In this document: one piece after another, positions 43,313-54,289 of the stretch
Numbering within the stretch: the stretch's first letter is position 1
Layout of the letters: the number at the start of each line of letters is the position of its first letter
DNA from: Dugong dugon
Taxonomy: Eukaryota; Chordata; Mammalia; Sirenia; Dugongidae
Reading direction: 5' to 3'
NCBI GenBank assembly: GCA_030035585.1
Contig: CM057476.1
Coordinates: 25,404,501 to 25,468,500 of the forward strand
DNA: 64,000 nucleotides
The notes under the pieces: generated by a model
Told to the model about the DNA's origin: nothing
Databases searched by the model: none
Seen by the model: the letters and a program-made list of their open reading frames with translations, nothing else
Translations under genes and position numbers: made by a program

Positions 43313-43459
43313 AGTAAAGTTCTTGGAATGAGGCCAAACACTTTACAAAACGCTGTTAGCACTTGCTATCCCTATACTTATTTCACAGTGAGGGACATAA
43401 ATTGCTGGTGAGACAAGGGTGACTGTTAAATGGCACATGGACGTTGGACTAAATAACCT

Positions 43460-43522
43460 CAGAGGGTCGCTATGAGTTGGAACGGACTCAATTGCAATGG
43501 GTTTGGTTTTTTTTTTTGGTTT
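43460..43522 (+). mobile_element. AfroSINE 3' fragment
   Basis: 'agggtcgctatgagttggaa' to 'gcaatgggtttgg', then a T run. Confidence 0.7.
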
Positions 43523-43845
43523 ACAGTGAGAAAACGCATTTCCTGTTAAATTCACGTTCAGGCCTATGAATTACTCCCAAGGCAAAAGTCTCAGCCAGGT
43601 GCTACTCTGTCTCTCCTGCCTCCCTAACACTTGATTATCTTCCTTTTTAACCAAGAAGCACCAGGCTTCAGGTCAGGGCTCTGGGAGGCAAAGGGACTGT
43701 CTAGAACTTACTACCGCATTTGCACTGGACTCATTTTGATGGGTACTTTTATCTTGGGGCAAATGATATTGACTTCACATTTACAATGGTGATGTCAAAT
43801 GTCCTTCCAAAACAAACTGACTTGAGGAAGAAGGATGAGATTGCT

Positions 43846-44053
43846 TAAAGGGACTGCAAATGGTTACTGTGTTTGGCTGCTAAGTGAAAGGTTGGAGGTC
43901 CAAGTCCACCTAGCGGTGCCTTGGAGGAAAGGCTTAGCAATCTAGTTCTAAAAAATCAGCTATTAAAAACCCTATGGAGCACAATTCTATTCTGACACAC
44001 ATGGGGTCACCATGAATCAGAATCGACTCAACGGCAACTTTTTTTTTTTTTTA
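43846..44053 (+). mobile_element. AfroSINE with T-rich end
   Basis: Head 'gactgcaaatggttactgtg', tail 'gaatcgactcaacggcaact', then a T run. Confidence 0.83.
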
Positions 44054-44054
44054 A

Positions 44055-44680
44055 GCCCTTAATAGCACAAGTGGTGAGCAGGTTGGGCACAAGGAAATAA
44101 GGTGGGACTCTGGGGCTGAATTCTGGACTCACTCCCTTCAGCCTTGCCCCATGCCAGCAGCATCTTGAAGGAAGGGAAGCCTGTGGCCCTAATCTCTTCT
44201 CCAGGGCCTGTCCCTGTGACTGTGATGGGTGGGCCCCTTGGCTTGTGTCACCATGCCATACAGGTCCGAAAGTTGGAGAGGGAATTGCCAAAGACATTTA
44301 AAAAATTGGGATGGAAAATCTTTTTCTTATAATTTTTGTCTTTCTGGGACATCGTGTTCCTGAATGTCTAAAACGTGGATCATCTCATGACCTCACCGTG
44401 CTTTTAAGAGCCTAGTGTTGTGTTCCAGAAACACCAGCGTGATTTTGCATCTCCAAAAGAATCTCCAAAAAGGAAATTGTCCTTATTTCAGAGATAAGGT
44501 TTCCTTGTCCTTCACTCTCTCCCCACCTCCTGCCCCTTCATACTTTTGCTTCTCAAGACTAAGAAACTCTTTAACCTTCTTCTCTCTTGTCTAAATACCC
44601 CAGTCCCACTATGCACCCACCTTCCCTGCTAGGGATTGTGCATGTTGGTACCATTTTCTGGGAGGGTTGCTAGGAATCTG
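44055..44680. other. No assignable feature
   Basis: Unique-looking sequence; nothing supported. Confidence 0.35.
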
Positions 44681-44795
44681 TTTTTAAGAAACAGATGATC
44701 ACAACATCATATACAGATTCCACTATACAAGGATGTACATCACAATGTTCTTTGTGACAGCAAACATTTAGAAGCAACCTCACTGCCCAACCATG

Positions 44796-45030
44796 TGGTT
44801 GTTGTTAGTTTTGAGTTGGCTCCCACTCACGGCGACCTCATGTATAACAGAACGAAATGTTGCCTGGTCTTGTGCCATCCTCATGACTGTTAGTATGTTT
44901 GAGTCCACTGTTATGGCTAGAGTGTCAATCCATCTCAATGAAGTTTTCCCTGACCCTCATTTTTACCAGACATGATGTCCTTTTCTAGCCATTGGTCTTT
45001 CCTCATGATGTGTCCAAGCCTAATCATAGG
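44796..45030 (-). mobile_element. RTE 3'-end fragment
   Basis: Inverted: 'tgttgttagttttgagttgg' at the 3' tip and GATGTCCTTTTCTAGCCATTGGTC farther in, matching the RTE 3' coding end. Confidence 0.7.
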
Positions 45031-45066
45031 AGATTGGTTAAATGAATAATTCTACATCTCCACACA

Positions 45067-45266
45067 GGAGCCCTGGTGGTGCAATGGTTAAATACCCCAC
45101 TGCTAACTGAAAGGTTGGCAGTTCAAATCTACCCAGCGGCTCCTCAGGAGAAAAGACCTGGCAATCTGTTTCTATAAAGATGACAGCTAAGAAAACCCTC
45201 TGGGGACGGTTCTACTCTGTCACATGGGGTCGCTCCACGCCGCCTACAACAACAACAACAACAACA
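45067..45266 (+). mobile_element. AfroSINE, CAA-type tail
   Basis: 'ggagccctggtggtgcaatg' start, B box near 45121, tail running into (CAA)n at 45247-45266. Confidence 0.87.
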
Positions 45267-45534
45267 TCCCCACAATGGAATGTTACAAGGTCAGCCTGTT
45301 AACACAATGCAGCAGGATAATTTTTTCTATTTGAATTTTATTATGGTAAGACAAGTATAACTATAATTTTGTCATTTTAACTATTTTTAAGTGTACAAAT
45401 CAGTGACATTAATTACATTCACTGTGTTGTGCTATCATTACCATTATCTATTTCCAAAACCTTCCCATCACCCTAAACAGAAACTCAGTACCCCTTCAGC
45501 AATAACTCCTATTGCCCTCTCCCGTCAGTCCCTA

Positions 45535-45610
45535 AAAAAAAAAAACAAAAAAACAAAAAAAAACACCTGTTGCTGTTGAGTCGATTCTGATTCATAGCAA
45601 CCCCCAGACC
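45535..45610 (-). mobile_element. SINE 3' fragment with A-rich stretch
   Basis: A-rich run then 'ttgctgttgagtcgattctg'. Confidence 0.6.
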
Positions 45611-45662
45611 CTAGTAGCCCCAACCCCTAGTAACAATTAATTAAACTCTTGTCTCTATGTGA

Positions 45663-45872
45663 AGAGCCCTGGTTGCACAGTGGTTAAAGCGCTCGCCTGC
45701 CAAGCAAAAGGTCGCTGGTTCAAACCCACCAGCCACTCCAGAGGAGAAAGATGTGGCAGTCTGCTTCCATAAAGATTACAATCTTGGAAACCCTATGGGG
45801 CAGTTCTACTCTGTCCTGTAGGGGTGCTGTGAGTCGGAATTGACTTGATGGCAACGGGTTTGGATTGAGTTT
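45663..45872 (+). mobile_element. AfroSINE, well preserved
   Basis: 'gagccctggttgcacagtgg' start, B box near 45716 ('ctggttcaaaccca'), tail 'aattgacttgatggcaacgg'. Confidence 0.9.
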
Positions 45873-46144
45873 TGTGTCTACGTATTTGCCTATTCTAGAT
45901 ATTTCATATAAGTGGGCTCATACAATATTTGTGCTTTTGTGTCTGACTTACCTCACTCATCCTGTTTTCAAGTTTATTTCTCTTTATGGCCAAATAATAC
46001 TCTATTGTATGGATATACCACATTTTGTTTATCCATTTGTCTTTTGACAGACACCTGCGTTGTTTCCCACCTTTGGCTATTGCGAGTAGCCCGCGCTACA
46101 ATGAGCAGAAGGATTTTCACACCGGAATGTCAGCTCCACGCAGG

Positions 46145-46262
46145 CAAAGGTATTGTGGATCCATTTGTTTTTTTCTCTGCTATACCCCCAGGATCTAGCG
46201 CAGTGCCTGGCATATTGTAGGGGCTCAATAAACATTTGTTGAAGGATGAGTGATGAATGAAT
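46145..46262 (+). mobile_element. L2 3' end
   Basis: 'cagtgcctggcatattgtag' and 'ggctcaataaacatttgttg', then GATGAATGAATGAATAC. Confidence 0.75.
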
Positions 46263-46539
46263 GAATACTTAACACAGCAAGATCTTTATACTACTGCCAA
46301 GTTATAAAACAGCGGTAACCTGTGTATGTCCTTGTTATGCCATTGTGTGTAAGCATGCATAGTGTCTGTATAGAGAAAAAGTTTATAGGTGATAAAACGA
46401 TAAGCTTGGTGATTTCCAGACTGGGTGATTTTAGGTGATTTTCTTTTATGTCTTTTCAGTTATTGCTATTTTCTAAAACTTACTCAATAAATCTATTACC
46501 TCTAAAATGAGAAAACAACGCAAGTGATTTCTTTTTGAA

Positions 46540-47035
46540 AACGTGCGTTTGTGTGTGAGGTGGCAACGAGGCAGCCCGCCAAGCCCTTTGGAGGACAAGG
46601 CTCTGAGGTTTCCACCTCATACGTTCAAAGTTCTCTCATCTGAGGAGCCCACACTTCCTGAAATGCCAGGGTCAGAGTTCCTGAGAACCCTCAGTTGGGA
46701 GTCCCAGGGGCCCCACCAGTCCACGCAGGCCCGGCTCTGCTTCAGACTCTGACAGTCAGTTCAAAGCTCCGTGACCAAGATGTCAAACCTGGAATTTTAA
46801 TCCATGACAAAGCGGAGATTTTTCTCGTGTTTCACGGTGGAAGTCCAGGACTCTGTGCACCCTGGAGCCCCGCCACCTGTCTGGATAGAGGACAGAGGAG
46901 ACAGGAGGATGGGGCCTCCGCCATTGGGTTGGCCTGGACTGCTTAGTCCGGATCCATGTGGCTCATGTCTGCTGCCTCTCTGATTCTTTGAGGGCCGGGC
47001 TGGAGGCAAGGACTCTTGCTGTCCTTGAGGGAAAA
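46540..47035. other. No assignable feature
   Basis: Unique sequence; nothing supported. Confidence 0.35.
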
Positions 47036-47045
47036 ACAAACAAAC

Positions 47046-47210
47046 TTGCTGTTGAGTAGATGTCTACTCATGGCAACCCCATGTTTGTCAGAGTAGAACT
47101 GTACTCCATAGGATTTTCAATGGCTGTGATCTTACGGAAGTAGATCTCCAGGCCTTTCTTCCTTGTCTCTGCTGGGTGGATTTGAACCACTAACCTTTTG
47201 GTTAATAATC
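47046..47210 (-). mobile_element. AfroSINE, head truncated
   Basis: Tail 'ttgctgttgagtagatgtct', body 'gtagatctccaggcctttct', cut after the B box where the next SINE begins. Confidence 0.75.
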
Positions 47211-47422
47211 CCATTGCCATTGAATTGATTTTGACTCATAGCAACCCTATAAAACAGAGTAGAACTTCCCTATAGGGTTTCCAAGGCTGTAATCTTTACA
47301 GAAGCAGACTGCCACATTTTTCTCCTACAGAGTGGCTGGGGGTGGGGGAGCTGGCGGGGTTCAAACCGCTGGCCTTTAGGTTAGCAGTCAAGTGCTTTAA
47401 CCACTGCACCACCAGGGCTCCT
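47211..47422 (-). mobile_element. AfroSINE
   Basis: Tail 'cattgccattgaattgattt', body 'aatctttacagaagcagact', head end 'ctgcaccaccagggctcc'. A G-rich insertion lies at 47339-47358. Confidence 0.87.
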
Positions 47423-47429
47423 TTTTGCT

Positions 47430-48005
47430 TAATAGCTGATCCAAACCATTTGTGCCAACCAGGAACCTGAGGACACGCAGGGGTTAAACTCCATAATTGC
47501 TAAGAGTACTTTGAAAACAAAATCATTATCCAATGTTGGCTAAAGGAATTTTAGACACTAGGGGATAAAGGGAGGGGAGATGGGGAGGCTTTGTATGTGT
47601 GGGGGAGAGATGGGGGAGAGGGAGCCCCCCCTGATATTACCCTCAGTGAAGGAGGCTTTCTTCATTTGTGGGTAAAATTAGCTACACCAGACACACCAGA
47701 AGCTGTTAAGACAGGGGAAAAATCCCTGTCACTGCCTTTTTTATCCCTTTTTTTTTTCTGTACATTTTTTTCTCTGGTCTTGGGATTTGAATACACAAAG
47801 GTAAAAATCACAGAGGTGTCTCATCAAGTTCACGTCTACGGAGCCTTCCTGGGAAATTTTCAAAGACCATTTGGCCGATACGTGCTGATGTTAGAAACCA
47901 ACCCCCAAACAGACATGGGCCTCAGGAAATCTCTGGTCGTCCATGCCCACACTGTGGCCTGAGACAAGTCGCCGAACCCTCCCTCAGTTAGCCTGCGGGT
48001 CCTTG
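47430..48005. other. No assignable feature
   Basis: Unique sequence; a T run at 47749-47757. Confidence 0.35.
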
Positions 48006-48012
48006 GTCCCAG

Positions 48013-48218
48013 GTGTTGTTATTAGGTGTCATCTCATAGTGACCCAATGTGACCCAATGCAGAGTAGAATTGCTCCATAGGGTTTTTTTGGCAGTAATCT
48101 TTACCAAAGCAGATCACCAGGCCTTTCTTCCTTGGAGCCACTGAACCTGCTGGGTAGGTTTGAACTGCCAACCTTTAGGAGCAGCTGATTGCAAAGCACT
48201 TGCGCCACCCAGGCTCCT
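48013..48218 (-). mobile_element. AfroSINE
   Basis: Tail 'ttgttattaggtgtcatctc', head end 'cttgcgccacccaggctcc'. A 'tgacccaatg' unit is duplicated at 48041-48060. Confidence 0.83.
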
Positions 48219-48219
48219 T

Positions 48220-49035
48220 CTCGGTGGCAGAGGGTGACGTCACTTATAAGAGTGCACCACTCGGAATGCAAGCCTGTGTGTCCCGTTGGAATGTGACTGG
48301 TGGTTTGAGGGATGTACTTGAGGAAGGTGGAAGGTCATTTGTGTGCTTGTGGCCCAGCCCGGGAATGTCAGGCTGCCCTCAGAGAGAGCCACAAAAGTGC
48401 CCTGTTAGTGCCATAGACCGGAGCTGCTGGCCACTCCCAGGTGGGCCTCCTCCCCTCCTGGGGTCTGCCCACCGAACTTCTGCTGGTACCAGGCTCAGTG
48501 GGTCTTGGGATGATCCCCCTACAGCCCCCCTCGGGGTTCCCTGGGCTGGGCTCCCCTTCTTCCTCACTGGGGTAGGGGGCAGGAGCATCGGCAAAGCTTG
48601 CTTGTCAAGTTCTCTGCAGAGCTGGGGAGCCTGTGTTTTTGGGGTGACGCCCATATGATGAAGGAAAGCAACTACTCCCGGTTTCTCTTCAGGAACCCGG
48701 AAATTTATTCTTAATGGCATTAAAGAACAGCTTCAGAGAAGATGTGAGTCCACTGTGTTCTCTCCTCCCACTCTGACTGCTTTGCTTCTGTGGATTCCAG
48801 TGTTAATCTTAGCTTTTGTTTTTGGCCATGACAACATTAGTTCCAACAAAATCTCCATGAACCCCAGAGATAAGACAGATGAGAAGTACTGCCCTGGTTG
48901 GAGTGGTCTGGAGGCCTGGACCCCCCCCTGCCCCTTACTCTGTCTTCTGCCAGCCACACTACAGGGGCACTTGAGGGGACTTCATGGAACCACCAGGGTT
49001 CCACGGAAGACAGTTTGAGAACCACCAGAAAGATC
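48220..49035. other. Mostly unassigned; possible hAT remnant at 48978-49026
   Basis: GC-moderate unique sequence. 'gggttccacggaagacagtt' followed by TGAGAACCACC looks like the end of a MER5-type hAT element. Confidence 0.35.
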
Positions 49036-49044
49036 TCTAGCTCC

Positions 49045-49165
49045 GCCATCTGTGACTCAGAGCTGGTTGGGGTATCGGCTCTGCCCCAGCTTCCTGTGTG
49101 GGGCAGTTCCTTTCCTCTCTGGGCCTTGGTTTCCCCACTATTTTCAGAATCCCAGAGCTCATAGG
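49045..49165 (+). mobile_element. MIR fragment
   Basis: 'ctctgggccttggtttcccc' block. Confidence 0.5.
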
Positions 49166-49169
49166 AACC

Positions 49170-49860
49170 AAGCTGAAAAACAAACCCCTCATCCATCAGT
49201 GAGGAAAACTGGAGGCCCAGAAAGGGGACTCCCTGGGCCAGGGCATATAGCCCTGTCCTGAGGTGGAAAGGGTCAAGGCTGCTGACCCCGTCAGGGAGGA
49301 ATCTCTGCCTTGTCCCAGGTGGGCAGCCTCCCTGACTGCTGTCACCCAGTGGAACCTGAAGAAGGCCAGGTGTTGGCTCCCACGCACCAGCCCTGCTCCC
49401 CCTGAAGCCATAACTCCGCCTCCTCTCCGGTCTGAGAGGAGGGCCCTCTCTGGGTATTTATTTTCTTTTTGTAAAAACGAGAAGCAGCTCTCCAGTGCCG
49501 TGTTGATGTCTTGTCCGACCAGAACTCCTTCCCTGCTATTTAAGGATTAAGACAGTGAATTCCTTCTCTGGGCTGTAATGGTGGAAATGCCAGGCTCTCT
49601 GGGGAAGGAGGAACAGCCACCATGCTCTCCCCTGTGTCTCCACTGGGGTTATAAGCAGGCTGGGGACTGGGGAAGGGGCTTCAGGCTTCCGGTGATGTCC
49701 AGCCCCTCCCTGCAGGGTCTAGTTGGCTGGGGCCCCCTTTCTCCCACTGGGATTGGGGACAGGAGGCAGCTTTGTTTTCCTGATGACAACAAAGCGTTGG
49801 GAGCCTCCATGGGGGTGGGGGGCACCTACGTTTTCTGAACCTGCCCCACAGCAGTCTTCC
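49170..49860. other. No assignable feature
   Basis: Unique sequence; a short AT-rich part at 49450-49560. Confidence 0.35.
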
Positions 49861-49994
49861 TCCTTTTTTTTTTGGCTTTGCCTCTCTGAGTCAGTATCCT
49901 CATCTCTAAATCAGGAGTCATTATAAAGCTGCAGGACTGTGCCGGGCACACGGTAGGTAGGTACGCCATACTTTAGATCTACAATTATTACTAT

Positions 49995-50321
49995 TGTTGT
50001 TGTTAGCTGCTGTTGAGTCAGCTGGACTCATGGTGACCCCATGCACAATAGAACCAAATACTGCCTGGTCCTGTGCCATCCCCACGCATGGTTGCCAAGC
50101 TGATCGTTTTCATTAGCGGATTTTTTGGAAGTAGATCTCCAGGACTTTGTTGCTAGTCCATCTTAGTCTGGAAGCCCCAGCGAAACCTGTTCAGCATCAC
50201 AGCAACACTCAAGCCTCCACTGACATATGGGTGGTGGCTGTGCATGAGGTGTATTGTCCGGGAATTGAACCCAGGTCTCCTGCCTGGAAGGTGAGAGTTC
50301 TACCACTGAACCACCAATAGC
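49995..50321 (-). mobile_element. Long AfroSINE-like element
   Basis: Same structure as 5954-6292. Tail 'tgttgttagctgctgttgag', RTE 5'-like middle, tRNA-like head with B box near 50264. Confidence 0.8.
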
Positions 50322-50406
50322 CTCATAGTACTGTTATTATTGCTGTAATTATTATGAAGTTTAGTTGAAGAAGACACCTCCCTGCCCTCAAGAAATTGAT
50401 GGGGGA

Positions 50407-51012
50407 CCTGTCTGGAGCAAAGGAGAATGAAGAAAACCAAAGACACAAGGGAAAGATTAGTTCAAAGGACTCCTGGACCACAACTACCACGGCCTCCACC
50501 AGACTGAGTCCAGCAAAACTAGATGGTGCCTGGCTACCACTGACTGCTCTGACAGAGATCACAATAGACGGTCCCGGAGAGAGCTGGAGAAAAATGTAAA
50601 ACAAAATTCAAACTCACAAAAAAAGACCAGGCTTACTGGTCTGACAGAGACTGGAGAAACCCTGAGAGTATGGCCCCCAGATACCCTTTTAGCTCAGTAC
50701 TGAAGTCACTCCGAGGTTCACCCTTCAGCCAAAGATTAGACAGGCCCATATAACAAACAATAATACATGTAGCTCAACCAAGTATTTGAGACTAAATGGA
50801 CACACCAGCCCAGGGGCAAGGACAAGAGGGCAGGAGGGGACAGGAATGCTGGATGAATGGAAATGGGGAACCCAGGGTTGAGAAGGGGAGAGTGAACACA
50901 CATTACAGGGTTGACAACCAATGCCACAAAATAATATGTATATTGATTGTTTAATGAGAAACTAATTTGCTTTGTAAACCTTCACCTAAAGCACAATTTG
51001 AAAAAAAAAAAG
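50407..51012 (+). mobile_element. R1 copy 3 with poly-A and target duplication
   Basis: Matches 5195-5815 in order and ends in an A run (51000-51011). It is flanked by 14-bp direct repeats aaattgatggggga (50393-50406) and gaattggtggggga (51013-51026). The insertion split an inverted L2 fragment. This is what L1 machinery leaves. Confidence 0.88.
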
Positions 51013-51026
51013 GAATTGGTGGGGGA

Positions 51027-51205
51027 ATTGAGGAGAGAGACGAGAAAAGGATTAGCAGTTAAGGCAATGAGGGCTTTAATCAACCAATGGGGGAAGCAAG
51101 GAAAGGGGCTCAGCTGAGACCTGAGTGAGAGATAGGGGTCAGCCAGGTGAAGACGCAGGGGGGCAAGGAAAGGTGCTTGAGGCAGAGGGAATGGCATGGG
51201 CAAAG
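51027..51205 (-). mobile_element. L2 fragment
   Basis: 'gcagttaaggcaatgagggc' and 'gcatgggcaaaggcctggct' are inverted L2 blocks. The left continuation is before R1 ('cctccctgccctcaagaaat'). Confidence 0.6.
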
Positions 51206-51274
51206 GCCTGGCTGGGAAACAGATCCTCTCTTGTCCAAGGGTCAAAAAACATGCAGCAGGTCTGGGGTGTGGCA

Positions 51275-51468
51275 CAGGTCCCCAGGTGGCAGTAACCTAC
51301 AGGTTTGTGGTCTGAACCCACCCAGCAGCACCATGGAAGGAAGGCCTGGAAATCTGCTTCTGTAAAGATTACAGCCAAGAAAACCCTATGAAGCAGTTCT
51401 ACTCTGCATACATGAGGTCTCCATGAGTGGGAATTGACTCAGTTGTGATAGTTTGGTTTTTTTGGGGG
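51275..51468 (+). mobile_element. AfroSINE
   Basis: Head 'gtccccaggtggcagtaacc', body 'ctgcttctgtaaagattaca', tail 'gaattgactcagttgtga'. Confidence 0.8.
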
Positions 51469-51789
51469 GGCATGGTGCATGAGGGGGCAGGGGCAAGAAG
51501 TAAGATTAGGGTACCCTCAGAGGCCGTCATGCACGATGCTGTAAGCATGGCAAGAAGCAGTGCGATTTGCCCAAAGATTTTCATTTTAAGCAACGAACGA
51601 TGCCTTTACCCCAAAGGACAATTGCCAGTGGTGGGCTTGCTGGCATTGAGGAGTGGAGGAAGGCTGTTCTTTGGGGACACAGACATCGAGCAATGGCCAG
51701 TGACACTATGTGTGGCCAAGTGGGGACTTCCAGGGTTAGGAGTGGGGCAGCAAAGAAAAGCAGATCAATTAGTGAAAGTTTTGATCAAA

Positions 51790-52253
51790 GATTCTGTAGA
51801 AGAATCTTGATCAAAAGGGGGAAAATGCAGAGCAGAATTTAAAATTCTTAACCAAATCCAGACTTTCTGAAGCCATTGAGGCTGGATGAACCCCCAAAAC
51901 TATTTCTCTGAGATAATCTTTAAACTTTAAACCACAACTATCCACTGAAGTCTTCTTTGAACCAAACAATAGCTTATCTTAATTAGTAAAGTATGTCTGC
52001 TTTCAACATTGTACTCTTTTAAAGAATTATCTATGTGAGATCAAATTGATAACAGCAACTTTGAGGGCTGGATGCAGACCTTAGGGTGAAAAGAGTTTAA
52101 GATATTGATGGTGGAGTGATTTGGAAAAGGATGATGAGAATGGTACCACAACTTGAAGAATGTAATCAATGTCACTGAATTGTACATATAGAAATTGTTA
52201 AATTGGTGTATTTTTGGCTGTGGACACCTTCTCCAAAAAAAAAAAAAAAAAAA
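51790..52253 (+). mobile_element. R2 repeat, uninterrupted copy
   Basis: Starts 'gatcaaaagggggaaaatgc', passes through the site that the RTE occupies in the other copy (gtgagatcaa, 52035-52044) without a break, and ends in an A run of more than 20. No open frame. Probably L1-mobilised; family name unknown. Confidence 0.8.
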
Positions 52254-52589
52254 AAAGAAAATCAAGTCAAGTGACATGATTGTTGTGGAGAGCAGAGTGT
52301 GCCCTCTAAGTTCTAATTCCTTTTTAATGTGCCAGTTAAGTAGGTGTAATTGGTAGCAGCTGGGTAGGGGATCTACATGCCCCACTAGATGTCAGGAAAC
52401 TGAGATGTCATGCTCCATGAGGTGGCAGGCAGTAGGGTGTCCCAAGCATGGCTACTAGGGTGGGTGAGAGAGCCTGGGCTGCCCTACTGGAGTCTATAGA
52501 GGGAGGGCAGGATGGAAATCTGATTCAGGGAAGCCCTGGGTCATAGAAATTTATAGTTTACAAAGTGCCTCCTTAGTAAACGACCCTCC

Positions 52590-52945
52590 AGCACAGCATG
52601 GTGATGGTTCTGGGTTCTGAAGCCAGAGGTTTGGGTTCAAATCCCCCACCTCCACCCCTCGATAGCTGTCTGTCCTTGGAGTGTATTTTCTCATCTGTAA
52701 AATGGGTCTAAGGAGCACAATGGTTCAGCGCTCAGCTGCTAACCAAAAGGTTGGCAATTTGAACTCACCAGCCACTCCGTGGGAGAAAAAACCTGACAAT
52801 CTGCTCCCTTGAAGATTACAACTTAGAAAACCCTATGGGGGCAGTTCTGCTCTGTTATATAGGATTGCTATGAGTCAGAATCGACTTGATGGCAAATAGC
52901 AAGGACAACAAAATGGGTCTGTCACATTCCTGCCACCTAGTGTTG
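52590..52945 (+). mobile_element. MIR split by an AfroSINE
   Basis: 'aggtttgggttcaaatcccc' to 'catctgtaaaatgggtct' before the SINE. After it comes 'aaaatgggtctgtcacattc'. The repeated aaaatgggtct is the SINE's target duplication. Confidence 0.75.
52711..52909 (+). mobile_element. AfroSINE
   Basis: Inserted in the MIR with an 11-bp target duplication. B box near 52760, tail 'gaatcgacttgatggcaa'. Confidence 0.87.
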
Positions 52946-53155
52946 TCAGGGAGTCCCTCAGTGGTCCAAATGGTTAACGCTCTCTGGTGCTAACCAAAAG
53001 GTTGGCTGGAGTGCACCCAGAGGTGCCTTGAAAGATGCTAATTTGGTGATCTATTTCCCAAAAATCAGTCACTGAAAATCCTACAGAGCACAGTTCTACT
53101 CTGACACACATGGGTTTGCCATGAGTCAGAGTTGACTCTATGGCAACTAATTTTA
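52943..53155 (+). mobile_element. AfroSINE
   Basis: 'gggagtccctcagtggtcca' start, tail 'gttgactctatggcaact', with ctagtg-type repeats on both sides. Confidence 0.8.
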
Positions 53156-53479
53156 CTAGTGGTGTCATTGGGAAGGGCACACAGTAGGATGCATGTGAAG
53201 TGCCCTCAGGGCTGGTGCACACAGTAGGAGTCCCCAAAATGTCAGCTACGTGGTAACATGATGACGATTCTAAGGCGATGCCTCTGATCTACGCCTGGCC
53301 CTGGTGGGTATGGTTCTAAGGCTAAGAAGCAGCAGCTCATGTGGAGGATCCATTGATGGGTTCATTCCACCAACATTCATGGAGGCTGCTGAGGGGCAGG
53401 ACCTGTGTCAGGTGGGGACAATGGCAAGACAAAGCACTGGCCCTTCTGACAAGCCAGGGCCCCTTTTCCCTGCTATCTC

Positions 53480-53880
53480 CAAGGCTCTACATTGCTAACT
53501 GCACCATCCTCTGCCCCCCAGGAACCTCCACTCTGCCTTGGGGCTTCTTGGCCCTACTTTCTCTGTTGCTCCTCCTTCAGGTTCCTCTGTGAGCCCCTCT
53601 TTGCCTCTGTGTCTTTTACAGACTGGAGCTCCCAGGGTTCAGTGCAGGCCCTCTTCCTTCTCCCTCTCCTGGTACATCTCGCTTACTCCCAGGGCTTGGT
53701 GTCCATTATATGCTAACATGTCCTCAACTTCCATTTCTAGCCCAGACCTATTCATTCATTCATTCATTCACTCATTCACAAACATTTGTTGCCAAAATAT
53801 TGTCACTGTAATGCAAGCTTCATTGTGCAGGGACTGTCTGTCCTGTGAGCAGTTGGTTGGCCCTCAGTGATACTTGCTAA
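53480..53880 (+). mobile_element. L2 fragment
   Basis: 'ctggtacatctcgcttactc' through ATTCATTCATTC to CTTGCTAAATGAATGAATTAATTG; diverged. Confidence 0.4.
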
Positions 53881-54054
53881 ATGAATGAATTAATTGTGGG
53901 CCTCTTAGGGAAAGATTTACTCTCTCAAACCTTGACAGACACAATCCTCACCCTCCCAGGGAGAGGAGGCCTAGGAGGAACCCAACCTGCTAGTCTGTAC
54001 CCAAAGTCACACGCAAGAGGGTTGGGGCAGCTCCTAAAGATCATCCAGCTCATG

Positions 54055-54165
54055 CCTCTGGTCCTCACTTAACAGTTGAGGAAACCGAGTCGCGGAGCAA
54101 CAAAGCAACTTGTCCACAGTCACATGGCAATGCAGTGGTGGAGCTGGGCCCTGGCTTACAGATGG
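54055..54165 (-). mobile_element. MIR fragment
   Basis: 'acagttgaggaaaccgagtc' is the inverted core. Confidence 0.6.
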
Positions 54166-54289
54166 TGCTCTTGCTGCTTGTCTTCGGGAATGGTGGGTTC
54201 CGGCAGCCCCAGAGGGGCTCCTTCAGCTCCCGAGGCACTTGACAGCAGAGAGCGTGGCGTATTTCTGTCACCTTACATAATGGCAGGCA

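Larger units (their letters stand above)
45310..46140 (-). mobile_element. Ancient L1M 3' end, inverted
   Basis: 'gaattttattatggtaagac', 'ttccaaaaccttcccatcac', then after SINE interruptions 'attctagatatttcatataa' and ATAATACTCTATTGTATGG. Same region of L1 as 14375-15110. Confidence 0.65.
44690..46525 (+). mobile_element. Ancient L1M 3' end, fragmented by nested insertions
   Basis: Plus-strand L1M pieces at about 44690-44795 ('ttctttgtgacagcaaacat'), 45035-45066 ('ggttaaatgaataattctac'), 45267-45308 ('ccccacaatggaatgttaca') and 46265-46525 (ending in 'actcaataaatctattacct'). An RTE fragment, SINEs, an inverted L1M and an L2 end lie between them. Confidence 0.55.

Noticed and set aside
51790-52253. 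R2 as an internally deleted RTE derivative
   Set aside because: R2 flanks match outside the RTE, and the 10-bp direct repeat plus a second unbroken copy (58270-58640) fit an RTE insertion into R2 better.
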